Source of the DNA: Cryoendolithus antarcticus
Lineage: Eukaryota; Ascomycota; Dothideomycetes; Cladosporiales; Cladosporiaceae
DNA: 56,306 nucleotides
Reading direction: 5' to 3'
Assembly: GCA_002077065.1 (NCBI GenBank)
Contig: NAJO01000093.1
Span: 1 to 56,306 of the forward strand
Of the stretch, positions 20,204 to 31,123 are shown one piece after another. The first letter of the stretch is position 1; every line of letters starts with the position of its first letter. Both the position numbers and the translations under genes were made by a program. The notes beneath the pieces were generated by a model. That model worked only from the letters and a program-made list of their open reading frames with translations, was not told the origin of the DNA and searched no databases.

Positions 20204-23200
20204 CTAGTAGACTTCCAGCACATACCTGCCCTCCTCCTTCAACCTCTCAATTTCCTTCATGCCGTCCCTCTTCTTGCCATCCACCCCGCCTTGCACAACA
20301 ACAGCCTCCTCAAGCACATTCGTTACATCCGGCACCGGCCATGTAGGCCCACACAGGTAGAAAGTACCCTCCTTCTCAAGGTAATCCTGTCGAATCTCTG
20401 TCAAAGACTCCCGCATACGATCCTGAATGTAGATCTTCTCTTTCTGGTCACGAGAGAATGCGCGTCCCAAAAGCGTAATGATTCCCGCATCGCGGTATGC
20501 TTCCCACTCCTCGCCGTATAGGTACTCTTCGCGCTGGTGGCGGGAGCCCATGTAAAGTAGCACAGGGCCAATCTCCATACCCTGCTGCTTCTGCCACGCA
20601 CGTTCTTGGACGAAAGCGCGGAAGGGTGCGAGACCTGTGCCAAGACCAGCCATAATGAGCGGAGAGGTAGTCTTCGCAGGTAGCTTCATGACACTAGGCT
20701 TGATCGAGACGGTGACGGGAGCACCGATAGGCAGACTGTCCATGTAGCGTGTGGCTTGGCCAAAGCGGTCGCGACCCTTGGGGTCGACCCAATTGACTGT
20801 GACGATGAGCAGTGATATGCTGTTGGGCGTGACCTTCTGCGATGAGGCGACAGAGTACTCGCGACGCTTCATGGGGGACACAATCTTAACAATGTCGTGC
20901 ATGGAAGGATGAGCTGAGCGGTACTGCAGCAGGATGTCGGCGAAGGTGACGGTGTCGACTTCGGCCCGGCGCTTGAACTCGACCACACTCTCTTGGTTAC
21001 CACCAGTGCCAAGTAAAAGCAGTTCTGTCTGCTCCATTGGATCGTCTGCGAAGTGCGACAAGGCCTCGTAGAAGCGCTTCGGTGGGCGGCCGAAGATGTC
21101 GACATTGTGAAGTAGCGCCTGGTACACCGTGCGAGCTTCGTAGATGTTGGGATCCTCCCGCGAGATGACTTCGACAATCTCATCCGGGTCAAGCCCGTAC
21201 CATTTGATGAATTCGTTGACCTCGCCGACGTCGTTGATTGCGTGAATACCTAGAGCTTCGCCGATCTCGTACTTCAAGCCAGACGTTCCGAGGTCGAACT
21301 CGATGTGGAAGATGTTACGGTCGTAGGTCAGTGGTGTCAGTCGTCGGTGTTCCTTCACGTGAATGACAGCAGTCTTCTGCGGCAGATCGGGTCGCAAAGT
21401 GGTAGCGGTGCCGTACACTTCCTTGAAGAGAAGGCCTTTGGCAGCGACAGTCCAAGACTTCGTCCGGGACGGCGCATCGGTCTCTTCCTGCTTGACAGCA
21501 GCAAAGCTGTTTGCATTGAGGTCTTCTGCCGGCGGAAGCGCCATGTTCTCCTCTAGTTCGATCGTGAGCCACTCGCTAGGCACCTCGATCACTTTCAGGG
21601 CGCTCTCTAGATCCTTAGCAAGTGCATCGAGTATGTTACCGCCAGCCTGCAGCTTCCTCAGGCCAGTCTCGTACAAAGCTGGGTTCGCGATCTTGAGGAA
21701 CGCCAGCTGCAATAGGTAACTCTCGAGCTCTGACACCTCTACGACTGTACCACTAGCGGCAGGATCGAGAATGTACAGCGTAAGTGACTTCGCTGCGATG
21801 GCTTTTCGTGCCGGCGTGCTGAGCTTCTTCTCGATATCTTCGTCCTTCCACCCTGAAGACTTGATCATTATGGTGCCATTGTCTTTGACACTGTCCACGA
21901 CGTTGAATTCTGACAGAAGCTTTACGTCGCCAATAACCACGACGTCGGCTGTGTCGACGCTGTATGCCGCCTCGACGCTCTTAGGCGAGCAGCGGAGGTC
22001 GGTACGGACGACACCGCTCTGCACAGAGTTATCATGGCTGCTGCGCACGGAGACATTGAGTGCACTGTCGCCAGACAAGAGCTGTCCGATCATCAAGGGT
22101 GCAGATGCGCTTAGATTGGACGCAATGTCCCAGAAGGCATACTGCTTGATCTCTTCGCTGGTGAGCCCAAGCGGTGTCGAGACCTCTTCGATCTCGTCGC
22201 CGGGCTTCTGTTCGAAGTGACGGAAAAGAGCTTCCATCTTCTTGATGGTCCAGACTGTTTGGCGGGAGTACTTGTTGTCGTACACACTTGGCTGCTTGCC
22301 GGATGAGGTCGTCGCGAAGCTCACTGCAGCGAGCACATCACCGTACAGCGCGCTCGCGACGGAATCATCTGCAACGCTGGGCTGATCGTAGACTTGACCG
22401 AGCACCGCAATCTGCTGCACAGTCGTAGCCAATGTTTCAAGGAACTCTTCTTCAGCAAAGGGACGGTATACTCGGACATTGATCACGCCGACGCGCGTTC
22501 CCTGCTTCGCGAGTGCTTCAGCAACCTGAGCGCCGAGGCTAGCCTCGACCGTACCGAACACCACCAGCACGCTAGTTGGCTCAGCATGACCATGGTACTC
22601 GAAGCACTTGTACTCGGTCCCAAGCTCTTCATTGAAAGATGCGAGTGCCTTCGTGAGCCGTGCTTCGTTCGAGAGCTTCCGCTTCTTGGGCGAAAGACTT
22701 CCGTTCACCGACTCGAGCACAGTATCGTAGGTCTTCTTCAGACCAGCTGTGCTGAGGACGTCGATCACCCGTGTGGTCTCTCTGCCCACCGTGATGCCAT
22801 CGTAGGTGTGCATCGTTGGCTGCACAGTCGCCATGAGCGTGGCGAGTAGACTCATATGCTGCACCTCATAGGCGCTCTTGCTGCTGACCAGGCCCAAGCC
22901 CAGCTCGTCAGCTGCGCTCAGGGCAGCGGTGTAGTCTGTCACCAGGCCTGCCTTGGTCTCTGGCGCGTAGTCGACAGCTGCGATCTGCAGCACGGTCGGA
23001 CTCGCCACATCGTATAGCAGACTCAGCTCGTCGAGCGCAGGTCGAAGGTGGGCCAGGCTAGCAGCGCTCGCCACGATGCTCTGCGGGCGATGGCGCTTCG
23101 CCATGTCGAAGTCGGGGTAGAACATGTAACCTAGCGCGATGGTGCCAGCGCCATTGCGAGTCTCGAGAGAGTTGACGGTTGTCACTTCGCCATACGCGTT

Positions 23201-23461
23201 CTTCTCCTTCAGCTGCCTCCATGCTTGAGCGGCAATGTCGAGGTCGAATGACTCGGGCGAGTATGCGAAGATGGTGTCAGACAGAGCATATGCGACCTGC
23301 TGGACGAGAGTCTGCGCAGTAAGGTATGTTGGTCCAGAGAGATCGGAAAGGGAGATGTCCTGACCGAAGGGGAGAGCGGTCGACTTGGTGGCAAAGGTGT
23401 CGAACGTCTGTTGCTCGGCTTCATGAGCAGGCCCAGTACTCTCGGAAGTTAGGAGACGCAT
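20204..23461 (-). CDS. met10: Sulfite reductase [NADPH] flavoprotein component
   Basis: An intronless frame. I start it at the ATG at 23461 (MRLLTSES), giving 1085 residues, near yeast Met10. An in-frame ATG at 23545 would add 28 hydrophobic residues that look like leader sequence rather than family. The N-terminal half is the pyruvate:ferredoxin-oxidoreductase-like region kept in fungal Met10. The C-terminal half is the FAD/NADPH reductase module: RREYSVASSQ near residue 865 (FAD), AGLGTGLAPFRAF near 935 (NADPH pyrophosphate), GSRHQREEYLYGEE, YLCGPTWPVPDV and a terminal aromatic residue in RYVLEVY. It passes electrons from NADPH to the haem subunit (Met5) to reduce sulfite to sulfide in cytosolic methionine/cysteine synthesis. 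There is no flavodoxin domain, as expected for Met10. Confidence 0.92.
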   Translation of the reverse strand: MRLLTSESTGPAHEAEQQTFDTFATKSTALPFGQDISLSDLSGPTYLTAQTLVQQVAYALSDTIFAYSPESFDLDIAAQAWRQLKEKNAYGEVTTVNSLETRNGAGTIALGYMFYPDFDMAKRHRPQSIVASAASLAHLRPALDELSLLYDVASPTVLQIAAVDYAPETKAGLVTDYTAALSAADELGLGLVSSKSAYEVQHMSLLATLMATVQPTMHTYDGITVGRETTRVIDVLSTAGLKKTYDTVLESVNGSLSPKKRKLSNEARLTKALASFNEELGTEYKCFEYHGHAEPTSVLVVFGTVEASLGAQVAEALAKQGTRVGVINVRVYRPFAEEEFLETLATTVQQIAVLGQVYDQPSVADDSVASALYGDVLAAVSFATTSSGKQPSVYDNKYSRQTVWTIKKMEALFRHFEQKPGDEIEEVSTPLGLTSEEIKQYAFWDIASNLSASAPLMIGQLLSGDSALNVSVRSSHDNSVQSGVVRTDLRCSPKSVEAAYSVDTADVVVIGDVKLLSEFNVVDSVKDNGTIMIKSSGWKDEDIEKKLSTPARKAIAAKSLTLYILDPAASGTVVEVSELESYLLQLAFLKIANPALYETGLRKLQAGGNILDALAKDLESALKVIEVPSEWLTIELEENMALPPAEDLNANSFAAVKQEETDAPSRTKSWTVAAKGLLFKEVYGTATTLRPDLPQKTAVIHVKEHRRLTPLTYDRNIFHIEFDLGTSGLKYEIGEALGIHAINDVGEVNEFIKWYGLDPDEIVEVISREDPNIYEARTVYQALLHNVDIFGRPPKRFYEALSHFADDPMEQTELLLLGTGGNQESVVEFKRRAEVDTVTFADILLQYRSAHPSMHDIVKIVSPMKRREYSVASSQKVTPNSISLLIVTVNWVDPKGRDRFGQATRYMDSLPIGAPVTVSIKPSVMKLPAKTTSPLIMAGLGTGLAPFRAFVQERAWQKQQGMEIGPVLLYMGSRHQREEYLYGEEWEAYRDAGIITLLGRAFSRDQKEKIYIQDRMRESLTEIRQDYLEKEGTFYLCGPTWPVPDVTNVLEEAVVVQGGVDGKKRDGMKEIERLKEEGRYVLEVY

Positions 23462-24003
23462 GATGGGCAGTATTGGTAACCCGATTGCGAATGTAATGGT
23501 GAGACGAAAGGAAAAATGCCCTGTCCTTGAACAAAAAGTCGCCATCTCTCCACCGAGATCGGCTGGGCCTCGCTAATCTTACTTGCGCGAGCACGCAATG
23601 ATCGGACAGATTTTCTCCGGTGCCGAGCCGCATTGGCTCCAGACTAACATCTACACGCATGACACCAATGATTTCTGCATGTACATGACGGGGATCGCTC
23701 TATCTTAGGCGTAGCAAGTCTGGTTCACAGTTGCTACAGTGCAGCACTGCTCTCAAAGGGGTGTAGTATCGCCCTCCACGCGATTCATCTCGCCTGTCTG
23801 GGCTGGCAAATCTCCCGATCTGTTCTCAGTACGCCAGGTGACGTTCGAGGTAGTTCGAGGTCGCCCTCCTCGACTTCCACCATACATCTGCCTGTCTACA
23901 AATAGACCCCTGCAATTCCCCATGCTTTGTCATAGCCGCCATGTCGGATCAATTCGCAGAGTCTACCTCGACGAGACGATAGAGCCAGGGCGCGACTTCG
24001 AAG
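23462..24003. promoter_or_regulatory. Divergent promoter, sulfite reductase / Smr gene
   Basis: The region separates two divergent start codons. At 23659-23668 ATGACACCAA matches 9 of 10 positions of the CYS3/MetR site consensus ATGRYRYCAT, about 200 bp upstream of the sulfite reductase start. A CACGTG box is not present. The site is a weak inference. Confidence 0.3.
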
Positions 24004-25560
24004 ATGGATGAATTCGCCGAAAAGCTCGAGGCAGAGTTCTGCCCACCCCTCGATCCAGCACTCGTATCTGCCATAATTTGGGATTATGACTTGCAATCAG
24101 ACCAAGGCCTAGCGGATGCCCGCTCGACATTGTCGCAACTCAAGGTATCAGCAGATGCTGAAGAAGCTGCCGAGTTCGATCCGTCTGGCACTGGAGGCAA
24201 CGATGTTGTTCCCAGTGAGCACGCGATAGCAGTAGCTAGCAGGACGCCCAGTCCCAAGTCCACCGCAAGCATCTCAGACGGGCTATCATCGCTTAGTCTG
24301 GACAGCGCTGGGACCCCCCACGACTCCGATGTAAACTTGGACGATCTGGACGAGGAGACTAAGATTCTGCTCTTGCACGATGTCCTAGGCGATCAAGTCG
24401 ATAGCTACACGATCCAGCATACACTCCGTACCTGCAAAGGCGAGTGGAATGCCGCCTTTGGCGAATTGCTCAATCATGTCCACATCCGTGAGTCTGCTAG
24501 CGAAGGTGAGGAGTACATGTCGACTAAAGGAATCGATGGCTTTGCCGAGCTGTACGGACGACAAGGTCGGAAAGGCAAGGCCAAGAACCGCAAGTTCAAG
24601 TCCGTTGATGAGCGCAGGTCTAGCTCCATGCCTTCGCCACCTGACCAGGCTCAGAAGCCTGCGCTCAATAAGTGGCAACAGGCTGCCAAAGATATCGACT
24701 TTATCGTCACACGCACAGGCATGGACAATACCAAAGTCAAGTCCGCTTACTACAACCACGAGGCGAACCTGTCTCGTACTGTCAACGCTCTACTGAAACA
24801 GTATATGCACGACAATGCGGACATGCAGGTCACGACGAACAACGATACTGTCGCAGCGAATGCTCTCGCCCTCGGCTTCGAGTTCCCATCGCTCCACGCG
24901 AACTATCTCGCGGCACTGATCCGCCTTACACATCCGTCCACAGCATCTGCGTTCGACCTTGCAGAGGCTCTTACAGCAAAGCCTAGTTCGATTAATGGCA
25001 ACATTCAGATCATCCCGCAGTACGCTCGGCCCATCCCTGAAGCTCCGACTATGTCCTCGCAGAAATCCACAAACGGCTCCTATGTGCCTTCACATCCCGG
25101 CGCGAACATCACTGAAGCGCAGTACGCTCAGGCTCGCGACTACGCCAAGTCCCAGGCTCGCGCCGCGCGCAAACATCCCGGAGCAGCCGGCTACTATACC
25201 GCTCTTGCCTCATCCCACTCTGCGTCCATGAACTCCGCTCGCGCCAAGTCGTTTAGCGCGCTCGCAGCGTCGCAGTCAACAGCCACATCGGTTGACCTGC
25301 ACGGTGTGGACGTCGTGAACGGGGTGCGCATTGCGATGGAGAGAGTTGATGCATGGTGGGCAGGCCTAGGTGAAGCGAGAGTCAACGGACGCGTTGGTGC
25401 TGGGGCCAGAGGCGGTGGCTACGAAGTCATTGTGGGAAAGGGGACGCACTCCGAGGGCGGAAGGGGGAAGCTGGGGCCGGCTGTGGGAGGTGCATTGAGG
25501 AAGGCTGGGTGGAGAGTTGAGGACGAAGGAGGAAAGCTGAGAGTCAATGGGAAGCGGTGA
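24004..25560 (+). CDS. CUE-like and Smr domain protein (Cue2/N4BP2-like endonuclease family)
   Basis: A single-exon frame of 518 residues. A CUE-like ubiquitin-binding helix bundle is seen at about residues 118-160 (DEETKILLLHDVLGDQVDS). A DUF1771-type helical segment lies at about 375-425 (YAQARDYAKSQARAARKHP, then an Ala/Ser-rich helix). The Smr domain is at the C-terminus: VDLHGVDVVNGV for the conserved DLHG motif and VIVGKGTHSEGGRGKLGPAV for the GxGxHS loop. This order matches yeast Cue2, the endonuclease that cuts mRNA at collided ribosomes in no-go decay, and human N4BP2. The ATG at 24004 opens a conserved-looking N-terminal helix (MDEFAEKLEAEF). A cytosolic, ribosome-associated role is inferred from the family. 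Confidence 0.82.
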   Translation: MDEFAEKLEAEFCPPLDPALVSAIIWDYDLQSDQGLADARSTLSQLKVSADAEEAAEFDPSGTGGNDVVPSEHAIAVASRTPSPKSTASISDGLSSLSLDSAGTPHDSDVNLDDLDEETKILLLHDVLGDQVDSYTIQHTLRTCKGEWNAAFGELLNHVHIRESASEGEEYMSTKGIDGFAELYGRQGRKGKAKNRKFKSVDERRSSSMPSPPDQAQKPALNKWQQAAKDIDFIVTRTGMDNTKVKSAYYNHEANLSRTVNALLKQYMHDNADMQVTTNNDTVAANALALGFEFPSLHANYLAALIRLTHPSTASAFDLAEALTAKPSSINGNIQIIPQYARPIPEAPTMSSQKSTNGSYVPSHPGANITEAQYAQARDYAKSQARAARKHPGAAGYYTALASSHSASMNSARAKSFSALAASQSTATSVDLHGVDVVNGVRIAMERVDAWWAGLGEARVNGRVGAGARGGGYEVIVGKGTHSEGGRGKLGPAVGGALRKAGWRVEDEGGKLRVNGKR

Positions 25561-25635
25561 AGTGAGAACGCCCTTTGCTTTGTTCGACTTCAAGCTACTG
25601 GACTTCTGGGATCTTGCCTCACGAAGATGGAATGA

Positions 25636-26883
25636 TCAGGCTGCGACCTTCAGCACAGCACGCCCTGGCAGCTTACCCTCGGCCATGAGACCGCAGAACT
25701 TGTCGATGTCGTGAAGGGTACCTTTCGTCAGGATCGGACGGACAAGGCCCTGGAGATCTGGTCAGTAGAAAAAGTACTACTGGGGCACAGGACTGCTTAC
25801 CCGAGCTGTGAAGTCCAGCGCTTCCTCCACGTCCTGCAGATCGGTCAGCATTAGATCTTCTGCGAGAAGAGCAATCCAAACGACTCACCTTCAGCGTCCC
25901 CGTCACACTGCCGACGATATTCAGTCGCTTCAGCGCCAACATGATCGGCGGCGCCCCAGCAACAACATCCGTGTCTTTCGGCAAGCCGACAGCGACGAGC
26001 GTCCCGCCCGGTCGCAAGAAGCTCGGTCCCGCAGCATACCCCTCTCTCGACGCCGCAGTGATCACAACACCGTGCGCACCATACTTCGTAATCCTCGTCA
26101 CCTCCCCAGCAAGATCCTTGACCTGGGTAAAGTCTAGGAACTCCTCAGCGCCTAGATCTTTGCAGAGTTTCTTCTTCGCATCTCCGCCGTCTATCGCGAT
26201 GACCCGCATGCCCATGGCTTTGGCATACTGCACGGCGAGGTGGCCTAGGCCGCCTCCGGCGCCTGGGATGACGAGCCATTGACCAGGGCGCACGGCGCTG
26301 CGTTTGCACGCTGTGTAGGCTGTGACGCCGCCGCACATGATAGGACCGGCTTCTTCGTCGGACACGCCGTCTGGGATTCTGTGGGATCCGTCAGCAACCC
26401 TGCACGCAATTACGAGGCTATGGTGAGAAGGGCCTACCTGGTCGCGTACCGCCCGTCTGTCAGGCAGTACTCCTGGAACGTCCCCGCAGCCGTAAATCCC
26501 GAGTTGACCTGCTTCGGACAATGCAGCTCATCCGTACCGTTAGTGCAGAACTCACAGTTCCGGCACACACTGACTACCCACTTCACCCCAGCCCGATCAC
26601 CAACCTTCCAAATCTCCTTCACATCATCCGCCACTGCTACGACTTCGCCGGCGCCCTCGTGCCCGGCAATGCCTTGCGCGGAGGGCTGCATTGAGACGCC
26701 GAAGGCTGCCCACTCATCGTGGAGAAGAGACTTATCGCTTGCGCAGAGGCCGGTCCAGTTGATCTTCACGAGGATCTGGCCGGGGCCGGGGGTTTGGGGG
26801 ACGGGAATCTGCTTTACTGGGGCTGTGGCATCGTGGCCCGAGCCAGACTTGACGGCGGCTGTCTGCTCTTGGGGGAGACCCAT
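25636..26883 (-). CDS. Zinc-dependent alcohol dehydrogenase (MDR family)
   Basis: Exons 26883-26438, 26378-25889, 25833-25801 and 25749-25636 give 360 residues, the usual length. Catalytic zinc ligands are in TGLCASD (Cys47) and GHEGAGEV (His75, Glu76). Structural zinc cysteines are CRNCEFC plus a fourth after eight residues (107, 110, 113, 122), one residue looser than the classic spacing. The NAD site is IPGAGGGLGHLAVQYAKAMG, with Asp after AI for NAD preference. It matches the cytosolic ethanol-type ADH group of fungi. The tiny 33-nt third exon (DVEEALDFTAR) restores the conserved helix before GLVRPI. The substrate is most likely primary alcohols or aldehydes. It is divergent from a short-chain dehydrogenase. 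Confidence 0.9.
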
Positions 26884-27511
26884 GATGCTGGTGGTGCTGG
26901 AATATGCGTCCGAGTATACAAAGCTGCGCGGGTGTTGCGACAGAGAGGAAGAAGTGGGATTTTCTGCAATGTCAGGCGAGGGGAGGGAAATGAAGCAAAA
27001 CTACAAGTTCTCGTAGGTCTCGTCCTCTCGCACGAGCGGTTCTTCGAACCCCTCTCGCCAATACACGGAGGCGTGCACACAAGCAGCAGGCACAGAACAG
27101 CTTCCCATGACAGAGTATTGCGGGGTATACGCGAGGCTCTCGTGATGTTGATCGACAGGAGCTCGCGTACTCGGGGACCATGGAAGGTCGTGAGAGGTGG
27201 TGATCGCTCGGGGTCGCGTCGGACTTGATCATAGATGCCTCGCGTATCGCTGGTAGTGCAGGAAACCTTCTTTGACTCCGAGACGAAAGTTGCCAAGACC
27301 GTCCGCTCCACTCTTGAGGTTCGCGACTTCATCTGCCGAGTACAGCTGCGATTCCCCTCATCTTCTTCAGTCGATGCCACGTCGGTGCAGCTATGTATGT
27401 AAGCCATAGCTGTCCAAATACTGCGTGTAGTAGTCCTCGTTCCTCACGGACCGGTAAGTCGTGTGATCGTTCATCTGTTTCCGCTCCCCCATCTCTGCTC
27501 CAACCTCGATC
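26884..27511. promoter_or_regulatory. Divergent promoter between two dehydrogenase genes
   Basis: The region lies between the ADH start (26883) and the short-chain dehydrogenase start (27512). An open frame on the minus strand (26814-27407) overlaps the ADH 5' end in another frame and looks non-coding. No clear regulatory motif is identified. Confidence 0.4.
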
Positions 27512-28402
27512 ATGTCTCCTCCCACTGCAATCATAACAGGAGCTTCGTCCGGCATAGGGCTAGCCCTCACAAAGCATCTCCTTGCCCTAGAATGGCACGT
27601 AATAATGGCAGATCTCAACCCGCCCAAAGAGTCCCTCCCAAACACAAGCTACCTCAAAACCGACATCTCCTCCTGGGACTCCCAAGCCTCCACCTTTGAG
27701 AAAGCCTACACCAAGCTCGGCCGCCTCGACTTCGTAGCCCTAAACGCAGGCATGGACGACCGCGATGACATCTTCGCTTCTCTCAGCAGCGAGAGCACCA
27801 AACCCCCGAGAAAGCCAAATATGCAGACCTTCGACGTCAACTTGATAGGAACCTACTACGGCATAAAGCTAGCAGCGCACTACATGTCTCTCGACTCCAC
27901 GGCTGCAGGAAAGAAGAAGAAAGGCGGCAAGATCACGGTCACGGCGAGCGCGGCTGGGATATATCCCTTACCTGTCGTGCCGCAGTATACGGCTAGTAAG
28001 CACGCGCTTGTTGGGCTTGTGCGAGCGCTGGGGCCGGTGGCTGAGGCGGTGGATATCAGAATTAATGCTGTTTGTCCGGCGCTTGTTGCTACGGGGTTGG
28101 CGCCGCCGGGGTTGATGGATACCTTCAGTGAGAAACAGATTACGCCTATGAGCACGATCATGAGATGTTTCGAGCAGTTGAACAGATTTGAGGAGGTGGG
28201 AGAGGAGGTTTGGACGAGCAGTGGGCTTACTGGTGCGACGCTTGAGGGTAATCTGGGTGACGTGATCACGCATGAAGCGCCTAGCAGGCCTGAGAGTAGC
28301 GAGTATCTGGACGAGGAGGGGGAGAAGGCTTGGGTGAGGGCATATATGGAGAGGAATAAGAACTTTGCGCTGCAGGAATGGGAGCAGAAATCAAGATGGT
28401 GA
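27512..28402 (+). CDS. Short-chain dehydrogenase/reductase
   Basis: A single-exon frame of 296 residues. The Rossmann motif TGASSGIG is at residues 9-16, ADL after the second strand favours NAD, LNAG is present, and the catalytic Ser and Tyr-x3-Lys are in TASAAGIYPLPVVPQYTASK. The PG motif is replaced by the CPALVATGL loop. The long acidic C-terminal extension (EYLDEEGEKAW on) is like 15-hydroxyprostaglandin-dehydrogenase-type fungal SDRs. The substrate is unknown. It lies head to head with the zinc alcohol dehydrogenase, which may or may not mean shared control. Confidence 0.85.
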   Translation: MSPPTAIITGASSGIGLALTKHLLALEWHVIMADLNPPKESLPNTSYLKTDISSWDSQASTFEKAYTKLGRLDFVALNAGMDDRDDIFASLSSESTKPPRKPNMQTFDVNLIGTYYGIKLAAHYMSLDSTAAGKKKKGGKITVTASAAGIYPLPVVPQYTASKHALVGLVRALGPVAEAVDIRINAVCPALVATGLAPPGLMDTFSEKQITPMSTIMRCFEQLNRFEEVGEEVWTSSGLTGATLEGNLGDVITHEAPSRPESSEYLDEEGEKAWVRAYMERNKNFALQEWEQKSRW

Positions 28403-28477
28403 TCGTCCTTGACTCAGCATATCGTTACGTCTCGAGCACGAATCTCGCAAGCAGTCCGGCACCGGGACTCCGCTGTT

Positions 28478-28947
28478 CTACCAGCCCTGCTGCTGGCCCC
28501 GGCTCTCGCCCTGATCATACGAGTTCTCCACGCCCTGACCAGCCTGATCGACATCATTCTGGGCGCTATTGTCTACGAGTAACGTCAGTACACCGTTCGA
28601 TTCAAACACAGCAGCAAATCGGCAGACATACAATCATTCTGCACCCCCTGCCCAGCACGATCAACGCCCTGCTCAGCCTGACGCCCCTCATTCTCCGCCC
28701 CACCGAAAAAGCCTCCCAACTTCCCCGCGGCGCCCTTCACCGCCCCTCCAATGTCCGACGGCACCTTCTCGACATCCTGGGCGCCGTCACGGGCACCGCG
28801 CTCACCGGCATTCTCGAGGTTCTGGGGCGCGTTCTCGACGTCGTTGAAGTCTCCACGGACGTCGTTGCCGGCGCGATTGTAGTCTGACTCGGCTTCGCCA
28901 GCTGCGTAGCCGGCGTCGTTGGCGGCGGATTGGTCGTAGTCGGACAT
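28478..28947 (-). CDS. Small hydrophilic, probably disordered protein (stress/LEA-like)
   Basis: Exons 28947-28632 and 28572-28478 give 136 residues starting MSDYDQSAANDAG. The protein is very rich in Gly, Asp, Asn, Gln, Ala and Glu, with almost no hydrophobic core except a short GAVKGAAGKLGGFFGG patch. A unit VDRAGQGVQNDYNSA recurs as VDQAGQGVENSYDQG, and the intron falls between the two copies. The upstream ATG at 29052 is in frame but adds a Pro/Ser-rich segment that looks untranslated. Composition suggests a desiccation- or stress-protective disordered protein; no family is assigned with certainty. Confidence 0.7.
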
Positions 28948-30802
<1,855 letters not shown>

Positions 30803-31123
30803 GCTATGGACCCCTGCGTGCACGGACCAGATCATACCTATTCTCTGAAAGGTGCTCTACCAGGCGCTCCCATCCATTGAAGATGAGCCATTGAGTCCAT
30901 TGACGACGAGTACGACATGCTGATGGATTGTAATGGTCGAGGTCATATACTCGGCCATGAGAAGTCGCTAAATCAGCATACGGGCTATTTTCAGTCTTTG
31001 AGCTTAAGCGGAGTCTTTACACTGCATTCCAACATCAGATAGCCGTACTGATGAGCCCGGCTGACTTCAAGCACTGGATTCTCTCACTCCCTGTCTTCTC
31101 TGTAGGTGTAAGAGTAGGTTGAG
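30803..31123. other. Intergenic spacer
   Basis: The spacer contains the epimerase 3' region and sequence upstream of the BTB-like pseudogene. Nothing else is recognised. Confidence 0.4.

Noticed and set aside
23462..23545. 28-residue N-terminal extension of the sulfite reductase as a targeting peptide
   Set aside because: The enzyme is cytosolic in fungi, the length without it already matches Met10, and the extension is not presequence-like.
25673..25748. ADH frame reading on to a stop near 25673 without introns
   Set aside because: This reading loses the conserved C-terminal helix; two short introns and a 33-nt exon give the normal 360-residue enzyme ending at 25636.
26279..27016. A 245-codon open frame on the + strand across the ADH gene
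   Set aside because: It is antisense to well-supported ADH exons, crosses an ADH intron and its promoter, and has no domain pattern.
26814..27407. A 197-codon open frame on the minus strand at the ADH 5' end
   Set aside because: It overlaps the ADH start in another frame; the composition (Arg/Ser/Thr with scattered Cys) is typical of shadow frames.
25636..28402. ADH and short-chain dehydrogenase pair as a metabolic cluster
   Set aside because: Only two generic oxidoreductases, with no transporter, regulator or third enzyme; head-to-head placement alone is weak evidence.
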